Source: Allostella sp. ATCC 35155 (GTDB taxonomy: Bacteria > Pseudomonadota > Alphaproteobacteria > ATCC43930 > Allostellaceae). Taken from it: 64,000 bases of DNA. The translations under genes and the position numbers were made by a program. The notes under the pieces are model-generated. The model searched no databases. It was given only the letters and a program-made list of their open reading frames with translations, and had not been told where the DNA came from. The stretch lies in contig AP019701.1 of the NCBI GenBank assembly GCA_006738865.1, positions 5,275,097 to 5,339,096 on the forward strand, read 5' to 3'. Of this stretch, positions 6,859 through 16,447 are shown one piece after another (position 1 is the first letter of the stretch; every line of letters starts with the position of its first letter).

Positions 6859-9180
6859 ATGGCGCGAACCCACCGGCCGCCGCGCTGGGAGACGCTCGCC
6901 GCCGAAGGGCTGGCCCGGCGTCGGGCGGGGGACGGAGCGGGAGCGATCGAGGCCTATCGGCGTGCGGCCGCGGTGGCGGGCGCGCCGGCTGCCGTCTTCT
7001 TCAACCTCGGCAACGCGCTGTTCGATGCCGGCTGCTGGGCCGATGCGGAGGGGCCGCTGTCGCGCGCTGTCGCGCTCGACCCGGCGATGGCGGCCGCGCG
7101 CATGCAGCGCGCCCGCTGCCATGCGCGGCAGGGGCGCTACGAAGAGGCGATCGGCGAATTCGCCGAGGTCCTGCGGCGGGAGCCCGCCAACTTCACCGCC
7201 TGCCTGGAGGGGGGGCACGCGCTGCGGCAGCTGGGGCGCCTCGACGCGGCGATCGATCGGTATCGGGCGGCCGCTGCGGCCGCCCCTGCGCGGTTCGAGG
7301 CGCAACTGGCGCTGGCCCGGGCGCTGGAGGAGGCCGGACGACCCGACGAGGCGGCGCGTCACTATCATCGCGCGCTGCCGCCGGCCGAGGCGGCCGGCGC
7401 CGGCGCCTGGCAGGTCCACTGGCACATGGCGCGCTATCGCCGCGAGCGGGGCGCCAACGCGCCGGCGCTGGAGGCGCTGCGGCAGGCCCTGCTGGCGGCG
7501 GACGCGTCGGCCACGGGCGCGGATGCGGACAGCCGCGCGCGGATGACCATCGACCTCGCCGACCTTCTGCTGCGCCTGGGACTGCGGCCGGAGGGGCTGG
7601 AGGCGGCACAGGCCGCGGCGACCTCCGAGGCGACGCTGACGCTGCTCTCCGACATGCTGTTCCGCCACAACCTCTGGCAGGAGGCTCAGGCGGTGCTGGA
7701 GGAGAACCTGCGCCGGCATCCCGACAGCGCCACCGCCTGCTGGAACCTCGCCCATCTCCTGGCCGAGAGCTGGCAACTGCAGCCCGCACTGCGGCTGCTC
7801 GACCGCGCCGAGGCGCTGGGGCCCCAGCCCGGCGCGCGCGCGATGCGGGCCTCGCTCGCCGCGCGCGGCGGCGAGGCCGAGGAGGCGCTCCGGCTCTATC
7901 GCGAACTGGCGGAGGCCGAGGGCGGACATTCGAGCATGGCCTCCAGCGCCGCCATGGCGTCGCTCTACAGCGACCGGCTGTCGGCGGCGGATGTGGCCGC
8001 GCTGCACCGCCGCCTCTTCGCGCCGCTCGGTCATGACGCGCGGCCGCGGGAGAGCTTTCCGAACCCGCGGGTGCCCGACCGGCCGCTGCGGATCGGCTTC
8101 GTGACGCCGGACCTGCACGCCCAGCACCCGGTCGCGGTCTTCCTGCTGCCGGTACTCGGGCGGCTCGACCGCACCCGGTACGCCGCCACGATCTACTGCA
8201 CCGGCACGATCCAGGACGAGGAGACGCGCAAGGCGCGCGAGCGGGTTGCCCGCTGGGTTCAGGCCGATGCCTGGACCGACATCCGGCTCGCCGCGCAGAT
8301 CGCGGCCGACGGGATCGACCTGCTGGTCGACCTCAGCGGCCATACCGCCCGCAACCGCAAGGGCCTGTTCGGGCAGCGGGCGGCGCCGGTGCAGGCGACC
8401 TTCCTCGGCTATCCCGGCTCGACCGGCATCCCCAACATGGACTGGATCGTGGCCGACCCCGTCGTGGTGCCGGAGCACGATGCGGCATTGTGCAGCGAGC
8501 GGGTGCTGCGCCTGCCGCACGCGGTCTTCTGCTTCGCGCCCGAGGACGATTATCCGCTGCCCGATTTCGGGCGCCCCGCGGCGGTGGCGCGGCCGCTGAC
8601 CTTCGGATCCTTCAACAACCTGCCGAAGCTGACGCCGACCACCGTGCGGCTATGGGCGGCGGTGCTGGCCGCGCTGCCCGAGGCGCGCCTGCTGCTGAAG
8701 GCGCCGAGCTTCCAGGATGGCGGCGCGGCCGAGCATGTGCGCGGACGCTTCTGGGCGGCCGGCGTCGCGCCGGAGCGGATCGAGTGCCGCGGCCCGACGG
8801 GTCTTGAGCAGATGATGGCGGAGTATGCCGACGTCGACATCGCGCTCGATCCGGTCCCCTACAATGGCGGCACCACGACACTGCAGGCGCTCTGGATGGG
8901 CGTGCCCGTCGTCGCGCGGCGCGGGGAGAATTTCGTGTCGCGTATGGGCGCGAGCTTTCTCACCGCTGCCGGTCTCGATGACTGGGTCGCGGAGGACGAG
9001 GCGGCCTATGTCCGCATCGCCGCCCGGATGGCTGCCGACCGGCCTCGCCTGGTCGCGCTCAAGGCGGGCCTGCGGCAGCGGCTCCTCGGCCGTCCAGCCT
9101 GGGACATCGCGCGCTACACCGAGGATCTGCAGGGGGCCTTCCGCGCCATGTGGCGGGACGCCTGCGGTATCGCCCCCTGA
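6859..9180 (+). CDS. TPR-domain GT41 (SPINDLY/O-GlcNAc transferase-like) glycosyltransferase
   Basis: The ATG at 6859, preceded by GGAGCAGGGG, gives 773 residues. Residues 1 to about 385 are tandem TPR helices (for example FFNLGNALFDAGCWADAEGP). The catalytic half starts near residue 410 with RIGFVTPDLHAQHPVAVF, carrying the conserved His region of GT41. It continues with LVDLSGHTARNR, GYPGSTG, FGSFNNLPKLTP (the Lys equivalent to the UDP-binding Lys of human OGT) and DPVPYNGGTTT near the end. This is the usual order and size for bacterial OGT-like proteins, which glycosylate Ser/Thr of protein targets in several known cases. It is probably cytoplasmic. It lies 17 bp downstream of the TIGR03032 gene. 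The acceptor is unknown; a local candidate is the FG-GAP/RTX protein. Confidence 0.9.
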   Translation: MARTHRPPRWETLAAEGLARRRAGDGAGAIEAYRRAAAVAGAPAAVFFNLGNALFDAGCWADAEGPLSRAVALDPAMAAARMQRARCHARQGRYEEAIGEFAEVLRREPANFTACLEGGHALRQLGRLDAAIDRYRAAAAAAPARFEAQLALARALEEAGRPDEAARHYHRALPPAEAAGAGAWQVHWHMARYRRERGANAPALEALRQALLAADASATGADADSRARMTIDLADLLLRLGLRPEGLEAAQAAATSEATLTLLSDMLFRHNLWQEAQAVLEENLRRHPDSATACWNLAHLLAESWQLQPALRLLDRAEALGPQPGARAMRASLAARGGEAEEALRLYRELAEAEGGHSSMASSAAMASLYSDRLSAADVAALHRRLFAPLGHDARPRESFPNPRVPDRPLRIGFVTPDLHAQHPVAVFLLPVLGRLDRTRYAATIYCTGTIQDEETRKARERVARWVQADAWTDIRLAAQIAADGIDLLVDLSGHTARNRKGLFGQRAAPVQATFLGYPGSTGIPNMDWIVADPVVVPEHDAALCSERVLRLPHAVFCFAPEDDYPLPDFGRPAAVARPLTFGSFNNLPKLTPTTVRLWAAVLAALPEARLLLKAPSFQDGGAAEHVRGRFWAAGVAPERIECRGPTGLEQMMAEYADVDIALDPVPYNGGTTTLQALWMGVPVVARRGENFVSRMGASFLTAAGLDDWVAEDEAAYVRIAARMAADRPRLVALKAGLRQRLLGRPAWDIARYTEDLQGAFRAMWRDACGIAP

Positions 9181-9206
9181 TCGCCGGCTGCGACTGCAAA
9201 AAGGCT

Positions 9207-9275
9207 GCAATCCACAAGCTCGATGCGCACAGAAGGCGAACGAGGTTGGAAGCCGGGCGGCCGAAGGCGGGCTGA
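9207..9275 (+). pseudogene. 3' end of a tyrosine integrase gene (left remnant)
   Basis: The frame encodes only the last 22 residues of an integrase (AIHKLDAHRRRTRLEAG and a short tail) and then a stop. The first 51 bases match the integrase 3' end at the other island boundary with four substitutions. It lies just outside the left 42-bp repeat and 26 bp after the GT41 stop codon. It cannot be functional. Its position outside the repeat shows that another element with a related integrase was once present on this side. Confidence 0.7.
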
Positions 9276-9280
9276 AAGTC

Positions 9281-9322
9281 GGAAGGATGGTGCCGACGCG
9301 CGGATTTGAACCGCGGACCTAC
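9281..9322 (-). repeat. Left attachment-site repeat (partial tRNA-Thr 3' end)
   Basis: The 42-bp segment is identical to 32545-32586. It contains the CCA end, acceptor 3' strand, complete T arm and variable-region edge of tRNA-Thr in minus orientation. It diverges from the tRNA immediately after 9322, inside the anticodon stem. It is therefore not a tRNA gene but the displaced crossover copy. Confidence 0.88.
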
Positions 9323-9347
9323 GGACCAGGAACCTGCGCCGGTGGGC

Positions 9348-9770
9348 TCAATGCACGTCCGGACCGATCTCCTGGCGCAGCGCGCGGCGCATCGCCTGCT
9401 CGAGATCGTCTTCGTCGAACGGCTTCTGCAGCACCACCGCGCCCGGGTGGAGCCCCTCGCTCGACAGGCGCCGACCGGTGACGAAGATGTGCGGTATGAA
9501 GTGATGGCCGATGATCTGCGCGACGGCGGCGACGCCGCTGCCCGTACGCAGACCTACGTCAACGATCATCAGGTCCGGCTGGCATCGCGCCGCCGCGATC
9601 ACCGCGGCCTCCTCGCTGTTCTCGACGCCGCAGACGTCGTGTCCCATCGCGGCGAGAACCTCGGCGAGCAGGACCGCGATGACCGCTTCGTCCTCGACCA
9701 CCAGGATGCGCAGCGGCTTCGGCGGTTGCGCAGGGACATCCTCCGCAGCTGAACTGCTGGGCCGCTGCAT
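9348..9770 (-). CDS. Single-domain response regulator (REC)
   Basis: The ATG at 9770 gives 140 residues; longer upstream starts add low-quality sequence. It is one receiver domain: acidic pair in LVVEDEAV (residues 23-30), phospho-acceptor Asp71 in MIVDVG, the Thr switch in IFVTGR and the conserved Lys in LQKPFDEDD. There is no output domain, so it acts as a phospho-relay or protein-interaction regulator, like the CheY-like partners of hybrid kinases. It is the first gene inside the left island border. It is transcribed away from the large CheB/CheR hybrid kinase, whose frame starts about 250 bp away, so a shared divergent promoter region and functional pairing are plausible. Confidence 0.88.
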   Translation of the reverse strand: MQRPSSSAAEDVPAQPPKPLRILVVEDEAVIAVLLAEVLAAMGHDVCGVENSEEAAVIAAARCQPDLMIVDVGLRTGSGVAAVAQIIGHHFIPHIFVTGRRLSSEGLHPGAVVLQKPFDEDDLEQAMRRALRQEIGPDVH

Positions 9771-10023
9771 GATCGCCACCTCTCTCGGCAACTTCGCAAG
9801 GATCCGGGGAACGGCGAACGGGCGCCGCAAGGGAACCTTGTTCCCGGACCGGGCGTCTGTCGCGGTGTGGTGCGTCGGTCTGAAAATACCCGCGCCGCGG
9901 CATTGTCCGAAGCGACGGAATATACCTACGGAATCGTCCGGCGCCTGCCGGGAGATGCAAAGTTCTTTGCACATTCTGGCAGTTCATGGCGCTATGGACC
10001 CAACGGGTGGACGGTCCGCGGCG

Positions 10024-13000
10024 ATGTCGGATCGAACTTCCCTGGATCGGAGGTGGCTCTTGCGAGGCAGGCCCAGGCGATCCGTGACCGCTTCGGCTTC
10101 GGGCCCGGCCGGTAGACCGCCAGCAAAGGCATCATCCAGAGGCACGGCTCCGCACCGATCGGAGAGCCCGGATTTTCCGATCGTCGCGATCGGGGCATCG
10201 GCCGGGGGCCTTGACGCCTGCCGCAAGCTGGTGGCGAGCCTGCCCGCCGGGATCGGAATGGCTTTCATCCTCGTCCAGCATCTCGATCCGACCCACGAGA
10301 GCATGATGGTGGACCTGCTGTCCGCCCACACGTCGATGCCAGTCCGTCAGGCGACGGACGGCACTCCGCTGGAGCCGGACCACTTCTATGTCATTCCGCC
10401 CGGCCGCCATCTCTCTGTGGCGAATGGCGCCCTCCACCTGTCGCAGCCGGAGGCGCGCCACGGAACCCGGCTGCCGTTCGATTTCCTGCTGAACTCCATG
10501 GCCAGCACCTGCGCGAGCCGGTCGATCGGCATCGTCCTGTCCGGCACCGGCAGCGACGGCAGCCTGGGGCTGCGCGCCATCAAGCAGAAGGGCGGCTTCG
10601 CGATCGCCCAGGAGCCGGGGGAGGCTGGCTATGACGGCATGCCCCGCAGCGCGATCGCGACCGGCGCGGTCGACCTCATCCTGCCGGTGGAGGCAATGCC
10701 GGCGGCACTCGTCGCCCACGCGCGCGGCGACGCTGGCCGCGGGGCAACGGCCACGGTCGCTGCCCCGGAGTTCCGCCTGGGCGAGGTCGTGGACCTGTTG
10801 CGGCAGCGGACCGCCCATGATTTCCGGCTGTACAAGCCCGGCACGCTGCGGCGCCGGATCCAGCGGCGAATGGCGATGGGGGCGATCGAGCCGCACGCCA
10901 TGGATCGCTACCTCGCAATCCTGCGCAACGACCGCCACGAACTCGATCTGCTCGCGAAGGACCTGCTCATTCACGTCACCAGCTTCTTTCGCGATCCCCG
11001 GGTGTTCGACCGGCTGGCCGAGACGGTCATCCCCGACCTCGTCCGGGACCGCGCGCCGGACCTGCCGTTGCGGCTCTGGATCGCCGGATGCAGCACCGGC
11101 GAGGAGACCTATTCGATCACCATGCTCTTCCGCGAGGCCATCGCTGCGGCGGGTGTCGCCGTCAAGCTGCAGGTCTTCGCCTCCGACGTCGACGGCGATG
11201 CCATCGCGGTGGCGCGCGAAGGTCTCTACCCGCACACGATCGAAGCCGAGGTATCGGCGGCGCGGCTTGCCCGCTTCTTCACGAAAGAGGAGCGGGCTAT
11301 CGCGTGGCGTCGGACATCCGGGCCGCCGTCGTGTTCTCCGTCCAGGACGTGCTGTCGGACCCGCCCTTCTCGCGGATCGATCTGGTGTCGTGTCGCAACC
11401 TGCTGATCTATCTGGGGCCGGAGGCGCAGGCCAAGGTGATCGCGCTGTTCCACTTCGCGCTGCGTCCGGGCGGCATCCTGGTGCTCGGCAGCGCGGAGAC
11501 GCCGGGCAATCTCGAAGGCCGTTTCACGGTGCTCGCCAAGGCCGAGCGCATCTATCGCCAGGTCGGGCGCAGCCGGCCGGGCGAGATCGGCCTGCTGATA
11601 GGCAGCGACGGTATCCGGCGCCTCGCGCGGCCAGGGCAGGCGACGGCTTCGTCGCGCGAGACCCTGCTGTCCGAACTCTGCCGCCGGATGGTGCTGGACG
11701 CCTACGCGCCGGCGGCGGTGCTGATCACCCGCAAGCACGAGTGCCTCTATCTTCTGGGCGCCGCCGACCGCTACCTCCGGGTCGCAGCGGGCCACCCCAC
11801 CCATGACCTGCTGGCGATGGCACCGCCGGGCCTGCGCACCAAGCTGCGGTCGGCGATCCAGCAGGTCGGGCCGGACCATCCGCAGGTCACGATGGCGGGC
11901 GGGCGAGTGGGGACGGGTGCGACGGCCAGCCGGTTCAAGATCGATGTGCGCCTGGTCCCCGGTGAGGGCGAGGAGCTGATCCTCGTCGCGTTCATCGACG
12001 AGCCGGCGCCCGATCTGCGCCGCTATCGCGGTCTGTCGGTGGCCGAGCGCACCCGCGTCAGCGAGCTGGAGCTGGAACTCGAGGCCACGCGCACGGAGCT
12101 GCAGGGCGCCATCCACAACCTCGAGATATCCAGCGAGGAGCAGCGCGCCATCAACGAGGAGGCGCTGTCCGTCAGCGAGGAGTTCCAGTCGACCAACGAG
12201 GAACTGCTGACCTCGAAGGAGGAACTGCAGTCGCTGAACGAGGAGCTGACTGCGCTGAACGGCCAGCTCCAGGAGACGCTGGAGCGGCAGAGAACGACAT
12301 CGGACGATCTGCGCAACGTCCTCTACAGCGCCGACGTCGCGACGCTGTTCCTCGATATCGATCTCAACATCCGGTTCTTCACGCCGGCGACGAAGGCGCT
12401 GTTCAAGGTGATCCCGGGGGATATCGGCCGACCGCTGGCCGATCTGCGCTCCCTGGCGACCGACACCGCCCTGCCGGCCGATGTGCGAACGGTCATCAAG
12501 ACCCTGTTGCCGCTCGAGCGCGAGATCGAGACCGAGGCCGGTACCTACTTCAATCGCCGCATCCTGCCCTACCGCACGCAGGACGATGACGTGCAGGGCG
12601 TGGTCATCACCTTCACCGACATCACCGAGCGCAAGAACGCGGCCAAGGCCCTGGATGCCGCCAAGCGCCAGGCCGACGCCGCAAACGCGGCGAAGTCGCG
12701 CTTCCTGGCGGCCGCCAGCCACGATCTGCGCCAGCCGCTGCAGGCGCTGACCCTGCTCCACGGCCTTCTCGCCAAGGCCGTCCAGGGCGACACCCCCAAG
12801 CGGCTGCTGGGGCGGGTCGACGAGACGCTGGGCGCGATGACCGGGATGCTCGACACGCTGCTCGACATCAACCAGATCGAGTCCGGCACGATCCGCGTCG
12901 AGATTGCCGACTTCGCGATCGACGGCCTGCTGGACCGGATGCGCGACGAGTTCTCGTACCTCGCCGAGGCGCACGGCCTGGTGCTGCGCGTCGTCCCGAG

Positions 13001-14483
13001 CAGCCTGCGGGTGTCGAGCGACGCACGACTGCTGGAGCAGATGATCCGAAACCTGCTGTCGAACGCAGTGAAATACACCAAGAGCGGCAAGATCCTGCTC
13101 GGCTGTCGCCGCCGCCGCGACCGGCTCGACATCCAGGTCTGGGACAGCGGCCTCGGCATACCCGAAGGGCAACTGGAGGCCATCTTCGAGGAGTACTATC
13201 AGGTCGACAATCCGGCGCGCGGACATAGCCGCGGCCTCGGGCTCGGCCTTTCGATCGTGCAGCGGCTGGGCCACCTCCTCGCGCATCCGGTGGCCGTCCG
13301 ATCCTGGGCCGGGCGCGGTTCGGTCTTCTCGATCGAGGTCGGTCGCGCGATGGCCGCGTCCGCGCTGCCGGCCGCATCGGCTGTGGTTCCTGCCGGAGCC
13401 GGCGCAGCGACCTCGGCGACGGGAACCATCCTGGTCGTCGAGGACGACCCGACCTTGTGCGAATTGCTCTCGATGCTCCTCGAAGGCGAGGGCCATCGGG
13501 TGGTGACGGCTGTCGACGGCCCTTCGGCGCTGGCGCTGGCGGAACATGCGGCGGTGCGGCCCGACCTCCTGCTGGCCGACTACAACCTGCCCGGCGGAAT
13601 GGACGGGCTGGCGCTGAGCGGCCGGTTGCGCGAGACTTTCGGTCACGCGATTCCGGTGATCATCCTCACGGGCGACATCTCGACGACGACGCTCCGCGAC
13701 ATCGCGCGGCAGAACTTCGTCCAGATCAGCAAGCCGGTGAAGGTCGCCGAGCTGACCGAGGTGGTCCGGCGGCTGCTGCCGCCGGCCGGGCCAGGGCGAG
13801 CTTCGCCGGACGCGCCTGCCGCGCCCGTCATCTTCGTGATCGACGACGACGACGGAGTGCGAAGCGCCGTGCGGAGCGTCTTCGAGCAGGATGGCATGAC
13901 CGTCGAGGACTATGCTTCGTGCGAGGCATTCCTCGAGGCTTTTGGTTCGGGCCGGGACGGCTGCGTCCTGGTCGACGCCTCCCTGCCGGGGATGAACGGC
14001 CTCGAGCTGCTGCGGCGCCTGCGCGAGGCCGGCCATCGCCTGCCGGCGATCATGATCACCGGCAACAGCGACGTGCAGATTGCCGTCGAGGCGATGAAGG
14101 CGGGAGCCGTGGATTTCATCGAGAAGCCGATCAGTACGGCCGAGTTGCTGGCCAGCGTCGCGCGTGCGCTGGAGAGGGCGCGGGACCAGAACCAGCCGCC
14201 GCCGTGGAGGACGGCGGCCATCGGCCGGGTGGCCGGCCTCAGTCCGCGCCAGCACGAGATCATGGAGCTGGTACTGGCCGGCCACCCGAGCAAGAACATC
14301 GCGGCCGACCTCGGCATCAGCCAGCGGACGGTGGAGAACCACCGCGCGGCGGTCATGCGGATCACCGGTGCCAGGTCGCTGCCGGCCCTGGCGCGCCTGG
14401 CGCTGGCCGCCTCGTGGAACGGAACCGACGCACCGGCCGCCGGGGACGGTTCTTCCGGGGCCAAGATCCGACCCGGGCGATAG
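10024..14483 (+). CDS. CheB-CheR-PAS-histidine kinase-REC-REC-LuxR hybrid (frameshifted)
   Basis: Joined across one frameshift this would be about 1486 residues. Order: CheB methylesterase (about 51-235; active Ser59 in AIGASAGG, His in VQHLDP); CheR methyltransferase (about 250-510; SAM motif IAGCSTGEETYSI); a long Glu-rich coiled coil; a PAS-like domain; HisKA with ASHDLRQPLQAL; HATPase with LLSNAVKYT and GLGLGLSIV; a receiver with ADYNLPGGMDG; a FixJ-type receiver with VDASLPGMNG; and a LuxR-type HTH (LSPRQHEIMELVLAG). In the CheR domain the frame is lost at 11293-11296: one G is missing where ER-GYRV is expected, and the following frame continues perfectly to 14483. It may be a real mutation in a G run or a sequencing error. 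The start at 10024 is uncertain (9994 is possible). Confidence 0.85.
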
Positions 14484-14764
14484 CATCGCCCCCTGGCCCG
14501 TCGCCCTTCCGGCTGCATGGGTAGATTCCGAATCTATGATCTCCCGATAATGTCAAGTAGAGATTACGGCTTGGCGTGAATGCCTGATACGACCAAACAC
14601 AGATGAGTATTATCGTAGCTTCTTTGCAATCCTGATGCCGACTTGGCACGCTCTGCTTTCAGCCCGTTGGCACAACGACGATACGATGTGCGTGGTTTCA
14701 GTATCGGATCTAAGTCGTTTGTCGAATCGACATTCCTGCCAATCTCGATAGCGGGAGAAACTCC

Positions 14765-15769
14765 ATGAAGAAGATTCTTTATATGCCGTCGGTCGCCTTG
14801 CTCGCGATGGGTTGCGCCAGTCCGCCGCCCCTGGAGTACGCGTCGGCCTACCCCGCGCAACCGGCAGCCCAGCAGTATGTCGGACAGCCCGTCTACCGCA
14901 CGCCGGCCCCCTATGCCATGGCGCCGAGCTATGCGCTCGTCGGCCCGGCCGGCTACACCGGTCCCGCCGGCCCTGCCGGTCCGCAAGGGCCCGTCGGCCC
15001 CCGCGGGGCGGCGGGCTATGTCACCACCGGCCCGGAGGGGGCCGTCGGCCCCTCCGGCCCCGACGGCCGCGCAGGGCCGTCCGGTCCGCAGGGCGCACCC
15101 GGAATGCTGATGGTCGGTCCGCGCGGTCCGACCGGCGCCATGGGCCCCGCTGGCGCGCAGGGCTATGCCGGGCAGGCCGGCGACCAGGGGGCGAGCTATG
15201 CCGGCCCTGCCGGTCCGATGGGCCCGCGTGGTCCGGCCGGCGCCCCCGGGATGGCGGGGCCGACGGGCGTCCGCGGCGAGACGCTGATCGGGCCGGCTGG
15301 TCCCGTCGGTGACGCCGGAACGGCCGGCGAGCAGGGAATGCGTGGCCGGGGCGGCGTCCAGGGCTATGCGATGACCGGTGCGACCGGACCGGCGGGTGAT
15401 CGCGGCGAGATGGGGCAGCGCGGCATGGCGGGCCCCTCCGGCGGTCAGGGACCGGTCGGCGTGGTCGAGCAGTGGACGGACTATCGCGAGTTCACCTTCG
15501 ACCGTGGCCGGTCGAGCGTGAGCGCTGCCGATCAGGGAATGTCCCGGGAGATCGCGTCCTACCTGATGCAGAACCCGTCCCTGCTGGTTGGCATCGACGG
15601 GACGACCTATGCCGGCGACCGCGGACTGGGCGGACGCCGGATCGACGCGATCCGGACCTCGCTGATGCGGGCGGGCGTGCCCAGCGGCAGGATCCAGGTC
15701 GGTGAGTTCGGGGATCCCCAACAGCGGCAGGACGGCCGCGTCGGCGTGTTGCTGACGTCCGGCGGCTGA
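14765..15769 (+). CDS. Lipoprotein with collagen-like Gly-X-Y repeats and OmpA-like C-terminus
   Basis: The 334-residue product starts with a lipoprotein signal peptide (lipobox LLAMGCAS, lipid Cys at residue 17). A Tyr/Pro/Ala-rich spacer follows. Residues about 60-230 are Gly-X-Y triplets such as GPAGPAGPQGPVGPRG, broken by short Tyr-containing inserts like GYVTTGP at regular intervals. Residues about 240-330 resemble an OmpA-type peptidoglycan-associated fold: EFTFDRGRSSVS, then GIDGTTYAGDRGLGGRR with a helix RIDAIRTSLMRAGVPSGRI and a strand VGEFGDP. It is probably anchored in the outer membrane. A GGGAGAAACTCC ribosome-binding stretch precedes the ATG. Neighbours are other envelope lipoproteins. 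The combination of a collagen rod with an OmpA-like end is unusual. Confidence 0.85.
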   Translation: MKKILYMPSVALLAMGCASPPPLEYASAYPAQPAAQQYVGQPVYRTPAPYAMAPSYALVGPAGYTGPAGPAGPQGPVGPRGAAGYVTTGPEGAVGPSGPDGRAGPSGPQGAPGMLMVGPRGPTGAMGPAGAQGYAGQAGDQGASYAGPAGPMGPRGPAGAPGMAGPTGVRGETLIGPAGPVGDAGTAGEQGMRGRGGVQGYAMTGATGPAGDRGEMGQRGMAGPSGGQGPVGVVEQWTDYREFTFDRGRSSVSAADQGMSREIASYLMQNPSLLVGIDGTTYAGDRGLGGRRIDAIRTSLMRAGVPSGRIQVGEFGDPQQRQDGRVGVLLTSGG

Positions 15770-16160
15770 ACGGACGAGCGTCCGCCGAACCATCCGGAGC
15801 GAGCGAGGCCCCTTCCGCGGCAGGTCGCGGAAGGGGCCTATCCCTCGGCGTGAGGATGGCCCGCGGTGCTCGGCCCGACCGGGCACCGTCGTCCCGGGAC
15901 CGCCCGATGGTTCGAGGGGCGACAGCGCGCGAAATATCCCATCATACAACATCTATTGCTTATCAGGCCATGAATCCGATCGATGCCAAGTAAAGGGCCG
16001 ATAGACTCTCTGATCACCATTGACCCATATCAATGAATGGGTCTCGAGCGCTCTGCCAAGCTGTACACAGGAAGATCGAGTTCCCGATCTCTCCGATGAT
16101 TGGTGATTGGTCGTTTTCCGTTCTCAAGCAATGCGGGAACGTCCCACCAGGAGACACGTC
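15770..16160. other. Intergenic region with terminator and AT-richer leader
   Basis: No gene is supported in this 391-bp gap. It holds the hairpin at 15806-15839 and then an AT-richer stretch (about 15930-16130) likely to contain the promoter of the two lipoprotein genes downstream. I cannot assign -35/-10 boxes with confidence. Confidence 0.5.
15806..15839 (+). terminator. Hairpin after the collagen-like lipoprotein gene
   Basis: Perfect 14-bp arms (15806-15819 and 15826-15839) enclose a 6-base loop 37 bp after the stop codon. No T-run follows, so it may be a weak terminator or an mRNA-stabilising stem. Confidence 0.6.
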
Positions 16161-16403
16161 ATGAAACACACCCGATTGGCTGCTGTCTGCCTGTTCCCCC
16201 TGCTGTCCCTCGGGGCGTGCGGGTATTCGACCGGCGACCGCGCCCTCAGCGGCGCCGGGATCGGCGCCGGAGTCGGCGCGGTCGGCGGACTGATTGTCGG
16301 CCACCCGCTCGAAGGAGCCCTGATCGGCGGGGCAGTCGGTGCCGGCACCGGCGCACTCACCAGCCCCCATCAGGTCAATCTCGGCCGCCCGATCTGGCGC
16401 TGA
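16161..16403 (+). CDS. Glycine-zipper small lipoprotein
   Basis: The ATG at 16161, behind AGGAGA, gives 80 residues. The N-terminus is a lipoprotein signal peptide with lipobox LSLGACG (Cys about residue 20). The body is a glycine zipper: repeated GxxxG steps in SGAGIGAGVGAVGGLIVG and LIGGAVGAGTGALT. This resembles the YMGG/17-kDa-antigen type of outer-membrane-associated proteins, which insert or oligomerise in membranes. It is followed 44 bp later by an OmpA-like lipoprotein on the same strand, so the two are probably co-expressed. Function beyond envelope association is unknown. Confidence 0.82.
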   Translation: MKHTRLAAVCLFPLLSLGACGYSTGDRALSGAGIGAGVGAVGGLIVGHPLEGALIGGAVGAGTGALTSPHQVNLGRPIWR

Positions 16404-16447
16404 CCGGCTCTCGCTCAGGACCCAACATCAAGACACTGGAGGTTCCC

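Noticed and set aside
9288..9322. Second tRNA-Thr gene
   Set aside because: Only the 3' half is present; acceptor 5' strand, D arm and anticodon are missing.
11226..14486. Very long minus-strand open frame antisense to the hybrid kinase
   Set aside because: It is the antisense shadow of a frame with clear HK/REC motifs; its own sequence is His/Arg/Gln-rich with no family features. Long antisense frames are expected in GC-rich DNA.
14564..15952. Minus-strand frame rich in Gly/Arg/Thr opposite the collagen-like gene
   Set aside because: It is the complement of Gly-X-Y codons; the plus frame has a lipobox, a ribosome-binding site and an OmpA-like end.
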